A DNA stretch of 6,629 nucleotides from Rhizobiaceae bacterium (GTDB lineage: Bacteria; Pseudomonadota; Alphaproteobacteria; Rhizobiales; Rhizobiaceae). Each line of letters starts with the position of its first letter. The stretch's first letter is position 1. Location of the stretch: positions 1-6,629 of the forward strand of contig JAJFMR010000162.1 in NCBI GenBank assembly GCA_020696915.1, given 5' to 3'. Below are positions 1 to 6,218 of this stretch, piece by piece. The notes beneath the pieces were generated by a model. It saw only the letters and a program-made list of their open reading frames with translations, was not told the origin of the DNA and did no database searches. The translations under genes and the position numbers were made by a program.

Positions 1-95
1 CCCGTCTCGATGGCATCCATGCCGTCGGTTTTCAGCATCGCCAGGTCGATGCCGTCCATGGAGGTGCCGCTCATCAGCCCTATCACGCAGAGCAT
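1..95 (-). CDS. anmK: Anhydro-N-acetylmuramic acid kinase, N-terminal fragment (runs off left edge)
   Basis: Reading the minus strand from the ATG at 95 gives MLCVIGLMSGTSMDGIDLAM, then about a dozen more residues before the edge. The block IGLMSGTSMDGID is the hallmark N-terminus of AnmK, where it forms the first phosphate-binding loop of this ASKHA-fold (sugar kinase/hsp70/actin) enzyme. AnmK opens the 1,6-anhydro ring of anhydro-MurNAc and phosphorylates it to MurNAc-6-phosphate, in cytoplasmic peptidoglycan recycling. Only about 31 of the roughly 370 residues usual for the family are present, so intactness cannot be judged. The frame stays open upstream of 95, but family members start only a few residues before the motif, so this ATG fits. 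No strong Shine-Dalgarno is visible; AAGGTG lies about 20 bases upstream, which is too far. The gene is divergent from tyrS. Confidence 0.9.
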   Translation of the reverse strand, partial: MLCVIGLMSGTSMDGIDLAMLKTDGMDAIET

Positions 96-198
96 GTCGT
101 GCCGTTCTTGTGATTCACCTTGGGCGGATGCTAAACGCCCGCGAGCCAAGTGGCCACGGCCACCCGAAATCCGCTGCCGGCCGGCCAGGAAAAAACCT
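96..198. promoter_or_regulatory. Divergent anmK/tyrS intergenic region with tyrS ribosome binding site
   Basis: These 103 bases separate two divergent start codons, so promoters for both genes must lie here or overlap the genes. For tyrS, AGGA at 187-190 sits 8 bases before the ATG at 199 and is a good Shine-Dalgarno; it decides the start. A weak plus-strand promoter candidate is CTTGTG at 107-112 with a -10-like GCTAAA at 130-135 (17-base spacer). This resembles the alphaproteobacterial CTTGAC-N17-CTATAT pattern only partly. I see no T-box, other riboswitch or clear operator. Confidence 0.4.
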
Positions 199-1452
199 AT
201 GTCCGCGTTAAAATCCGATTTCATGCGCGTCATGTCCGAGCGCGGCTTCATACACCAGGTCTCGGACGAGGCCGGGCTCGACCGGCTCTTCGCCACGCAG
301 ACGGTAACCGCCTATGTCGGGTATGACGCGACCGCGACCAGTCTGCACATCGGCAACCTGATCACCGCGACGATGCTGTACTGGCTCCAGGCCACCGGCC
401 ACCGGCCGATTACGCTGATGGGCGGCGGCACCTCGATGATCGGCGACCCGTCGTTCCGCGACGAGCAGCGGAAGCTGCTGTCGGCCGATGCCATCGCTAC
501 CAACATCGAGGGGATCAAGCGCATCTTCGGCCGCATCCTGAGGTACGGCGATGGCCCGACGGATGCGGTCATGGTCAACAACGCCGACTGGCTGCTCGAG
601 CTCAACTATGTCGAGTTCCTGCGTGATGTCGGGCGGCACTTCTCGGTCAATCGAATGCTCTCCTTCGATTCCGTCAGGCTCCGCCTCGAGCGTGAGCAGT
701 CGCTGTCGTTTCTGGAATTCAACTACATGATCCTGCAGGGCTATGATTTCGTGGAGCTGCAGCGGCGGTATGGCTGCCGGCTGCAGATGGGCGGCTCGGA
801 CCAGTGGGGCAACATCATCAACGGCATCGATCTCGGTCATCGAATGGGCACGCCGCAGCTTTACGCCCTCACCACGCCGCTGCTCACGACCTCCTCCGGA
901 GCGAAGATGGGAAAGTCCGCAAGCGGCGCGGTCTGGCTGAACGAGGACGCTTTTTCGCCCTACGACTTCTGGCAATACTGGCGCAACACCGAAGACGCCG
1001 ACGTGGAGCGCTTCCTCAAGCTGTTCACGAGGCTGCCGCTTGGCGACATCGGCAGGCTTGCCGCGCTCGGCGGTTCGGAGATCAACGAGGCCAAGAAGGT
1101 GCTGGCGACGGAGACGACCGCGATCGTTCACGGCCGGCGAGCGGCAGAAGAAGCGGCCGAGACGGCGCGCAGGACATTCGAGGAAGGCGCCACCGCCGAG
1201 ACGCTGCCGACGGTACGGTTGGGCAGGAGGGAGATCGAGGGTGGCATCGGCATCCTGTCGCTTTTCGTGAAGGCGGGCCTTGCCGCCTCCAATGGCGAAG
1301 CGCGTCGTCACGTCCAGGGCGGCGCCGTCAGGGTCAACGACCGGCCGGTGAACGACGAACGGAGCCTCATCACGTCGGGCGACCTTTCGCCCGATGGGAT
1401 AATCAAGCTGTCGCTCGGCAGGAAGAAGCACATCCTGGTCAAGGCTGACTGA
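199..1452 (+). CDS. tyrS: Tyrosyl-tRNA synthetase (tyrosine--tRNA ligase)
   Basis: This cytoplasmic class I aminoacyl-tRNA synthetase activates tyrosine with ATP and charges tRNA-Tyr. The product has 417 residues, normal for the TyrS1 family. The class I signatures are in place: HIGN at residues 50-53 (the HIGH motif), GGSDQWGN at 198-205 in the tyrosine/ATP site, and KMGKS at 236-240 (the KMSKS loop). An S4 RNA-binding domain occupies about residues 352-416, with the typical ARRHVQGGAVRVND stretch. The frame is open back to position 10, but the upstream part is low-quality sequence lying over antisense anmK. The ATG at 199, preceded by AGGA with 8-base spacing, gives MSALKSDFMRVMSERGFIHQ, the usual start for rhizobial TyrS. 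The gene is divergent from anmK and convergent with the AsmA-like gene 48 bases downstream. No key residue is missing. Identification is secure. Confidence 0.97.
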   Translation: MSALKSDFMRVMSERGFIHQVSDEAGLDRLFATQTVTAYVGYDATATSLHIGNLITATMLYWLQATGHRPITLMGGGTSMIGDPSFRDEQRKLLSADAIATNIEGIKRIFGRILRYGDGPTDAVMVNNADWLLELNYVEFLRDVGRHFSVNRMLSFDSVRLRLEREQSLSFLEFNYMILQGYDFVELQRRYGCRLQMGGSDQWGNIINGIDLGHRMGTPQLYALTTPLLTTSSGAKMGKSASGAVWLNEDAFSPYDFWQYWRNTEDADVERFLKLFTRLPLGDIGRLAALGGSEINEAKKVLATETTAIVHGRRAAEEAAETARRTFEEGATAETLPTVRLGRREIEGGIGILSLFVKAGLAASNGEARRHVQGGAVRVNDRPVNDERSLITSGDLSPDGIIKLSLGRKKHILVKAD

Positions 1453-1500
1453 TCGCGTGCACCAGTCACCGTTTGCGGCCGGTCCCGTCCGCTTCGACGC

Positions 1501-4500
1501 TCAGCGGTATTCGAAGATCGAGCGGAAGATTCCGGGCGCGATGATGGAGAGCGGATTGATGGACAGCTCCGGCTTTTTTGCATCGCCCGCGAGCCTGAAC
1601 GTCACGCCGATAAGGCCGCGGTCGCGCCCGTTGCCAAGAAACATGCCGAGCAGGGGAATCTCTCCGAAGATGCGGTTGATGCCATAGGCCGGCATGAACG
1701 TGCCGGTCATGTTCATGTTGCCTTGCCCGTCGTAGAGCGTGCCCTGAAATATGAAGCCGAGCAATGGGCCGCGAAGCACGCCATTCGAGATATTCAGGTA
1801 GCCGTCGCCCTTGTCGATCTCCGTGAAGCCGCGCTCGAACCTGACCCGCGAAGCGTCGATGTCGCGCTTGACCGCTTCATTGAGGCTCATCTGATCGCCG
1901 GGTGGCCTGCTCGAGACCAGCGAGCCGAGCCGCGGCTCGCCAACGACCCAGAAGTGTCGCGCGTCGACGCGTCCCGACATCGGGCCTTCCGCGCCGCCCT
2001 TCAGCGAAACGTCTATGGTGCCGCCCTCCATGTGCTCGTAGAGATCGAGAAATCTGAGCAGGCTGCCGGCGTCGGCCGAGCGCATGCGCATGCTGCGGCC
2101 GCGGCCTTCCGAGCCATTGCGGATTTCGACCGCCTGGCCGGATGCGGTCGCGGCAGTCACATCGAGCCCTTCCACCCGTCCGGGGGAGCCCCTGTAGTCG
2201 AGCCTGACGTTCGAGAGCCGTTCACCGTGGAAGCCGGTCATCGTCTTCACGTCGGCGGTGATCGCAACGCTGCTTCCCTTGCCGCGCCGCTTGCCTCTGT
2301 TGGTGCCCGTATCCGAGATGAACAGCTTCACGACCGAGCGTGCGTCGAGAGACGCACCGCTCACGTCGACGGAAAATCCCTTTCCGGTACGTGTCACCGA
2401 GACCGCGACATCGTCGCCGCGGTTGAGCTTCACCTTGGTAAACCTTGCCGACGCAATGCTGCCTTCCGACAATGTCATCGAGCCCTCGACGTTGAAGCTC
2501 TTCCCGGAAAGACGGAAGTCCGACAGGCGGGACGCGTCGCCAGAGCGGTCCATCACGAAGCTGACATCGGCCGGAATTCCGGGGCCTTTCGTCCATCCGG
2601 CCCACGGAAGCCACAGTTCCGCATCGGTCAGGTCGGCTTTCACCCTGCGGCTGCCATCCGAAATGTCGAGCGACACCGCCACCGTACCCTTGACGAGCTC
2701 GGAGATGCCGGGCGCAATCGTCTCGCGCGCCTCGTCGTCGAGGAGGAGCCTGACAAGCCGCTGCCGGCCGGCGTCATTCCTGCCAAGCGGCTCGACGGCT
2801 TCGATCTCGGCGACGACGCCATTCAGTTTCGCCTTCGCCTTGAGCACCGCCTGGCGCGGCTCGACCGTGATCGAGCCGGCCGCCTCGGTGACCCTCTGAC
2901 CATCGATCGACTTGGCTATCGAGAGATTCTGGTAGTCGAGGGCCACGAGCCATTCGAGGTCCCTGGCGTCGATACCCTTGTGGAGCGGGATCTCCGCTTT
3001 CACGTGGCCCGCAACCTCGCCCGAAAAATCGTCCGCCGACAACCCGATCCGGCGCATCGCATTGATCGGATCGTAGGAGGCGAGTTCGGCAACCCCCGGA
3101 GCGTCTCCGACGACGTCGATATCGAGAACGCCGACGACCGGCCGCACATTGGCGTCGGTGATCATCATCCTGCCGTTGCTTGCGGCAACCGTCCGGCCGC
3201 TCGGCAGGAAGACTGAACCTGACGACAGCGTGATTTCGACGTCGTTGCCCCGGAAGTCGACGCTGCCGACGGCGTCGCGAACGGGTGGGATCAGGCCGGC
3301 CGTGTCGAAGCGCGTCCTGTCGATCACGAAAAAGCCGGAGACTTCCTCCGGCGACATCGGCACGCCATTGCCCATGCGGCCCGGTTCGACGTGGAAGCTG
3401 AGCCGGCCTTCCGGAACGCTGCCGCCGAACACATTCTCCATCACCCAGTTTCGTGCGCCGCTCGCCGAGAACCACGGCCACAACGACTTGACCTCGGCAG
3501 CCGGCATACCTGCTACGGAGAACTCGGCGGCGATCCCGGGCGCCATGCCTTCGACGAAGCGGACCGACACTTTGCCCAAGGCTTCGCCATTCCCGCTGTT
3601 GACGACGATCTCGTCGGCGTTCAGCGTCTGCTCGCCGGCGAGGTAATCGCCGGTCAGGCGAACATAGGTGTGCAGCGCAGGCTCTTGCGAGGTTTCCGGG
3701 GCGATCGTCGATTTCGGACTTATCAGGTCGAATCGATAGGCCGGTCGCTCGACTTCCCCGCCGGTCGGCGGTCGCGGGCCAACCGCCCCGTGGAACCCAA
3801 ACCTGGAACGGCCCACGGCGACATCGAGACGATCGACTTCGAGCTTGTTCGTGCCGCCGACGAGCGTTCCCTGGAAATCGACGTCGCCTTCCAGCATTCC
3901 ACGGCGGCCAAGATCAAGAGCCGATCCTCTAAGGCTGAGGTCCGCGACCAGTCGCGAGGCGCTTTGAACGTCCCCCTCGGCGCCCGACAGGTCGAACTGG
4001 AAGGCACCAATACGGTGCCCCGGGAGGATCGGCCGGCCTGCATCGTGCGGTGCCGCCGGCGCGGCGGCGCTCGCCGCAAAGTGGAGGTTGGTAATACGGC
4101 GCCTGGCGTCCCGTCCGGCGGTCGCGTCGATGGTGACAATGCGGCCGTCGCTTTCCACCTCGGCCTCGAGGCGAAGCCGGCCTGCTTCACGTCCGGAAAG
4201 TGTAGCGCCGATCAGCCGCAGGCTTTCCAAGCCTCCACGCGGCGGCAGAACGATCTCGACATTCTCGAGAGTGACGTGCTCGGTCGATCCGAGGTCCATG
4301 GCATCGAGTGTCGAGTGTACGACCCGAAACACGGCCTTCGTCACGAGGTCGGGATCGAGAAGTCCCTCGGCGTTGCGCATCCCAACCGTCCAGTCGGCAT
4401 CCCCGCCCTGATCGGCAACGATCCGCGCATTCGACAGTTCGGCGCTCGACAGCCGGACATCGCCGGACAGCAAAGGCAGCAGGCGGATTCCGAAGCGGAC

Positions 4501-5010
4501 GAACTCGGCATCGAGAAGCTTCTCTCCGGGGGCCCGCTGCACACCGAGGTCACGCACCTCCAGCGCCAGCAGGCGGGTCGGGTCGAAGACGAGTCGCGCC
4601 GGGCCCGCGAATGCATCCATGCCCGGTCTCGCAAACGCCTGGAAGGCTCGCTCCGCCTCGAGCCGCAGCCTTTCGGAGCCGATCCCCAGCTGGGCCATTG
4701 CGACGATGACGGCAATCACCAGCAGCGGGAGGGCGACGGCAACACCAACGATGCCGAGGGCGATGCCGCCGCCGCGGCGCCAGCGGCGGGATCCCGCCTC
4801 TGTCGGATCGGGCCCGACGGCAGACGGCAAGGCCGCGAGATCGGCGATCTCGTCCCGTCGAAAGCGTATCTTTTCGTGTCTTGGCGGTTCGTGCTCCAAC
4901 ACGACTTCCGTTTCCAGAGCGAGATGAGGTCGGGCATCGCTGCTGCTGCTGCGAAGCTGAGGGCCGAAGTGTTCTTCTTCTTTCGATGCCTGTCCCGTGG
5001 ACTGTTTCAT
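1501..5010 (-). CDS. AsmA/YhdP-family inner-membrane protein (DUF3971 plus AsmA-like C-terminal region)
   Basis: The 1169-residue protein matches the layout of YhdP-like members of the AsmA superfamily. A charged cytoplasmic N-terminus (about residues 1-80) is followed by one transmembrane helix at about 81-107, in the stretch GIALGIVGVAVALPLLVIAV. The remaining 1060 or so residues are a beta-rich periplasmic region. Residues about 425-640 look like DUF3971, including SLWPWFSASGARNWVMENVF at 509-528. Residues about 1070-1169 match the AsmA-like C-terminal region, with IPLLGMFLG at 1118-1126 and a closing NPLSIIAPGIFRSIFEYR. AsmA-family proteins are long hydrophobic grooves anchored in the inner membrane; YhdP, TamB and YdbH of E. 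coli are implicated in moving phospholipids to the outer membrane. That role here is inferred from the family, and the exact subfamily is uncertain. The ATG at 5010 is the only ATG before the membrane helix. No Shine-Dalgarno is visible, and a -10-like TATAGT lies 6 bases upstream. The frame is intact throughout. Confidence 0.92.
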   Translation of the reverse strand: MKQSTGQASKEEEHFGPQLRSSSSDARPHLALETEVVLEHEPPRHEKIRFRRDEIADLAALPSAVGPDPTEAGSRRWRRGGGIALGIVGVAVALPLLVIAVIVAMAQLGIGSERLRLEAERAFQAFARPGMDAFAGPARLVFDPTRLLALEVRDLGVQRAPGEKLLDAEFVRFGIRLLPLLSGDVRLSSAELSNARIVADQGGDADWTVGMRNAEGLLDPDLVTKAVFRVVHSTLDAMDLGSTEHVTLENVEIVLPPRGGLESLRLIGATLSGREAGRLRLEAEVESDGRIVTIDATAGRDARRRITNLHFAASAAAPAAPHDAGRPILPGHRIGAFQFDLSGAEGDVQSASRLVADLSLRGSALDLGRRGMLEGDVDFQGTLVGGTNKLEVDRLDVAVGRSRFGFHGAVGPRPPTGGEVERPAYRFDLISPKSTIAPETSQEPALHTYVRLTGDYLAGEQTLNADEIVVNSGNGEALGKVSVRFVEGMAPGIAAEFSVAGMPAAEVKSLWPWFSASGARNWVMENVFGGSVPEGRLSFHVEPGRMGNGVPMSPEEVSGFFVIDRTRFDTAGLIPPVRDAVGSVDFRGNDVEITLSSGSVFLPSGRTVAASNGRMMITDANVRPVVGVLDIDVVGDAPGVAELASYDPINAMRRIGLSADDFSGEVAGHVKAEIPLHKGIDARDLEWLVALDYQNLSIAKSIDGQRVTEAAGSITVEPRQAVLKAKAKLNGVVAEIEAVEPLGRNDAGRQRLVRLLLDDEARETIAPGISELVKGTVAVSLDISDGSRRVKADLTDAELWLPWAGWTKGPGIPADVSFVMDRSGDASRLSDFRLSGKSFNVEGSMTLSEGSIASARFTKVKLNRGDDVAVSVTRTGKGFSVDVSGASLDARSVVKLFISDTGTNRGKRRGKGSSVAITADVKTMTGFHGERLSNVRLDYRGSPGRVEGLDVTAATASGQAVEIRNGSEGRGRSMRMRSADAGSLLRFLDLYEHMEGGTIDVSLKGGAEGPMSGRVDARHFWVVGEPRLGSLVSSRPPGDQMSLNEAVKRDIDASRVRFERGFTEIDKGDGYLNISNGVLRGPLLGFIFQGTLYDGQGNMNMTGTFMPAYGINRIFGEIPLLGMFLGNGRDRGLIGVTFRLAGDAKKPELSINPLSIIAPGIFRSIFEYR

Positions 5011-5052
5011 CGCGACACTATAGGGGTGCCGCGGTCTTCGAAACGGTTAAGC
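5011..5052. promoter_or_regulatory. 42-base divergent promoter region between the AsmA-like gene and the peroxiredoxin gene
   Basis: Two genes start back to back from this short gap. Near its middle is CTATAG at 5018-5023, a perfect palindrome that can be read as a -10-like box on either strand. On the minus strand TATAGT (5022 to 5017) ends 6 bases before the ATG at 5010, so transcription would begin at about the start codon. On the plus strand TATAGG (5019-5024) would place a start near 5031, leaving about 22 bases of leader before the ATG at 5053. No convincing -35 box is seen for either direction (minus-strand candidates CGTTTC or GTTTCG are poor), and neither gene has a strong Shine-Dalgarno. 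Confidence 0.4.
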
Positions 5053-5538
5053 ATGGACCTCGACATGGCGGAACTGTCGCCGGGCGACGCGGCACCCGGG
5101 TTCGAACTGCCCGGCGACGGTGCCCGCACTGTCCGGCTGGCTGACTTTGGCGGAAAAATCGTGGTGCTTTTCTTCTATCCGCAAGACGGCACCGAAACCT
5201 GCACCGCAGAGGCTGTCGATTTTTCCGGCCTGCTGCCGGCTTTCGCAGCGGCGGGCGCGGTGGTCATCGGCGTGTCACCGGACAGTCCCAAGAAACATGA
5301 CAAATTCAAGGCGAAGCACGGCCTTGCTCAGATTTTGGCTTCGGACGAGGACGGACAAACGATCCGCGATTACGGCGTCTGGGGCGAGAAGACGCTGTTC
5401 GGGCGCAAATACATTGGTGTCGTACGATCGACTTTCCTCGTGGATCAGGCTGGCAGGATCGCCCGGATCTGGCGCGGCGTCCGCGTCAGGGGCCACGCCG
5501 CGGAGGTGCTGAAGGCGGTTGAAAAAATCACGCAGTAG
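5053..5538 (+). CDS. bcp: Bcp/PrxQ-type peroxiredoxin, apparently one-cysteine (thioredoxin-dependent peroxidase)
   Basis: The enzyme reduces hydrogen peroxide and organic hydroperoxides in the cytoplasm, using a peroxidatic cysteine in a thioredoxin fold. The 161-residue length fits Bcp/PrxQ. The active site reads YPQDGTETCTAEAVDF and keeps the PxxxTxxC pattern: Pro43, Thr47 and peroxidatic Cys50 (codon at 5200-5202). The conserved arginine is Arg125 in VVRSTFLVD. Classical Bcp has a resolving cysteine five residues after the first (CTxEAC); here that position is Val55, and Cys50 is the only cysteine in the protein. It should therefore act as a one-cysteine enzyme, reduced by an outside thiol. 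The frame is open far upstream, but that part is antisense to the AsmA-like gene. The ATG at 5053 is the likely start; the ATG at 5065 (MAELSPGD) is the alternative and would give 157 residues. The ribosome binding site is weak for both. The gene converges on rnk. Confidence 0.93.
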   Translation: MDLDMAELSPGDAAPGFELPGDGARTVRLADFGGKIVVLFFYPQDGTETCTAEAVDFSGLLPAFAAAGAVVIGVSPDSPKKHDKFKAKHGLAQILASDEDGQTIRDYGVWGEKTLFGRKYIGVVRSTFLVDQAGRIARIWRGVRVRGHAAEVLKAVEKITQ

Positions 5539-5581
5539 AACGTCGCCCTGCAGCCCTGCCATGATTTACCGCCTGATGAGC

Positions 5582-5611
5582 CGGCAGCCGTGGGGCGCAG
5601 AAAAACTGCCG
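5582..5611. repeat. Inverted repeat between convergent bcp and rnk (possible weak terminator)
   Basis: CGGCAG at 5582-5587 is repeated in reverse complement as CTGCCG at 5606-5611, with an 18-base loop. It lies immediately after the rnk stop (5616 on the minus strand) and about 45 bases after the bcp stop. Neither strand has a clean run of T after the stem, so it is not a textbook intrinsic terminator. It could still cap one or both transcripts. The repeat itself is seen directly; the terminator role is a guess. Confidence 0.35.
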
Positions 5612-5615
5612 ACCT

Positions 5616-6068
5616 CTATCTTCCTGCAGATGTCTGAAGGGTAGAAGCGGCCGGTTCAGAGGAAGCGCCCTCCTCCGGCGGGCTGACGTCGAGGACGACC
5701 AGTTCGTGCGCACGTCCGTCGCGCGACGTCCAGGTCATCGCCTGGCCGCTCGACAGCCCGAGCAATGCGGTGCCGATCGGCGTCAGGATGGAGACCTTGC
5801 CGGTCGAAATGTCGGCGTCTCCCGGAAAGACCAGGGTCACCGTTCTATGGTCGCCGGTGTCCGGCTTGAAGGTGACCTGCGAGCCCATCCGCACCACGTT
5901 GCCCGGAACGGAGCGGTCGGCGGCGACATGCGCCCGGTCGAGTTCCGACAACAGTTCCTCGGCGGTCTCCGGCAGCCGCTCCAGCGCGGATTCCGCCAAG
6001 CTGGAAAGCCTGGCATGGTCCGTCTTTCCGATCGTAATCTTCGGCTTGCGCCGCTTGGTCGGCTGCAT
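5616..6068 (-). CDS. rnk: Regulator of nucleoside diphosphate kinase (Rnk, GreA/GreB-like RNA polymerase-binding protein)
   Basis: The 150-residue product aligns well with E. coli Rnk (136 residues) from memory. A short basic start (MQPTKRRKPK) leads into ITIGKTDHARLSSLAE and LLSELDRAHV, matching the Rnk N-terminal region (about residues 10-50). Then NVVRMGSQVTF and SILTPIGTALLGLSSGQ (about 57-110) form the FKBP-like domain shared with the C-terminal half of GreA/GreB. The long Gre coiled coil is absent, as expected: Rnk binds RNA polymerase near the secondary channel but does not stimulate RNA cleavage. In gamma-proteobacteria it affects nucleoside diphosphate kinase levels. That regulatory role in this organism is inferred. 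The last 20 residues are a low-complexity tail rich in Ser, Ala and Glu. The frame is open upstream to a TTG at 6284, but that extension is arginine/proline-rich and unlike the family. The ATG at 6068, with AGGTG 4 bases upstream, fits best. Confidence 0.92.
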   Translation of the reverse strand: MQPTKRRKPKITIGKTDHARLSSLAESALERLPETAEELLSELDRAHVAADRSVPGNVVRMGSQVTFKPDTGDHRTVTLVFPGDADISTGKVSILTPIGTALLGLSSGQAMTWTSRDGRAHELVVLDVSPPEEGASSEPAASTLQTSAGR

Positions 6069-6072
6069 ACTG

Positions 6073-6077
6073 CACCT
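6073..6077 (-). promoter_or_regulatory. Ribosome binding site deciding the rnk start
   Basis: On the minus strand AGGTG (6077 to 6073) lies 4 bases before the ATG at 6068, or 6 bases counted from the AGG core. Together with protein similarity beginning right after this ATG, it argues against the longer reading that starts at TTG 6284. Confidence 0.5.
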
Positions 6078-6176
6078 GTGGGTAGCCGAGGCATTGCTGT
6101 GGCCTGGCGGTTTCGAACTTGATGGCTGCGGTGGATCGGCGCGGAGGCCGCGGCGTCTTGTCTTTCTGGTGTGGCC

Positions 6177-6218
6177 GCCCCCCTCGGCTCGGGGCCAGCG
6201 AAAGGCCGAGCCGGGGGC
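6177..6218. repeat. Strong GC-rich imperfect inverted repeat (hairpin) upstream of rnk
   Basis: The left arm has GCCCC, CGGCTC (6185-6190) and GGCC (6193-6196). These pair with GGCC (6204-6207), GAGCCG (6208-6213) and GGGGC (6214-6218) across the 7-base loop AGCGAAA. There are small unpaired bulges on the left arm, GG at 6191-6192 and two or three bases around 6183-6184. This gives about 15 mostly G-C pairs. No T-run follows on either strand, so it is not a standard terminator. It lies about 110 bases upstream of the rnk start, so it could be in the rnk leader or promoter region, or be a copy of a dispersed intergenic palindrome. Function unknown. Confidence 0.6.

Noticed and set aside
10..198. 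N-terminal extension of the tyrS frame back to position 10
   Set aside because: The extension overlaps antisense anmK codons and has no TyrS similarity. The ATG at 199 has a good Shine-Dalgarno and matches the family start.
208..1431. A 407-codon minus-strand open frame lying opposite tyrS
   Set aside because: It is the mirror of a secure TyrS gene, has no recognisable motif, and is explained by GC-rich codon bias.
1453..1500. Possible terminator between convergent tyrS and the AsmA-like gene
   Set aside because: Only a 4-base stem (GCGG/CCGC) is visible and there is no T-run on either strand, so it cannot be supported.
3391..5052. In-frame upstream extension that would make a 715-residue peroxiredoxin fusion
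   Set aside because: The extension is entirely antisense to the AsmA-like gene or in the intergenic gap. The peroxiredoxin domain begins cleanly at the ATG at 5053 or 5065.
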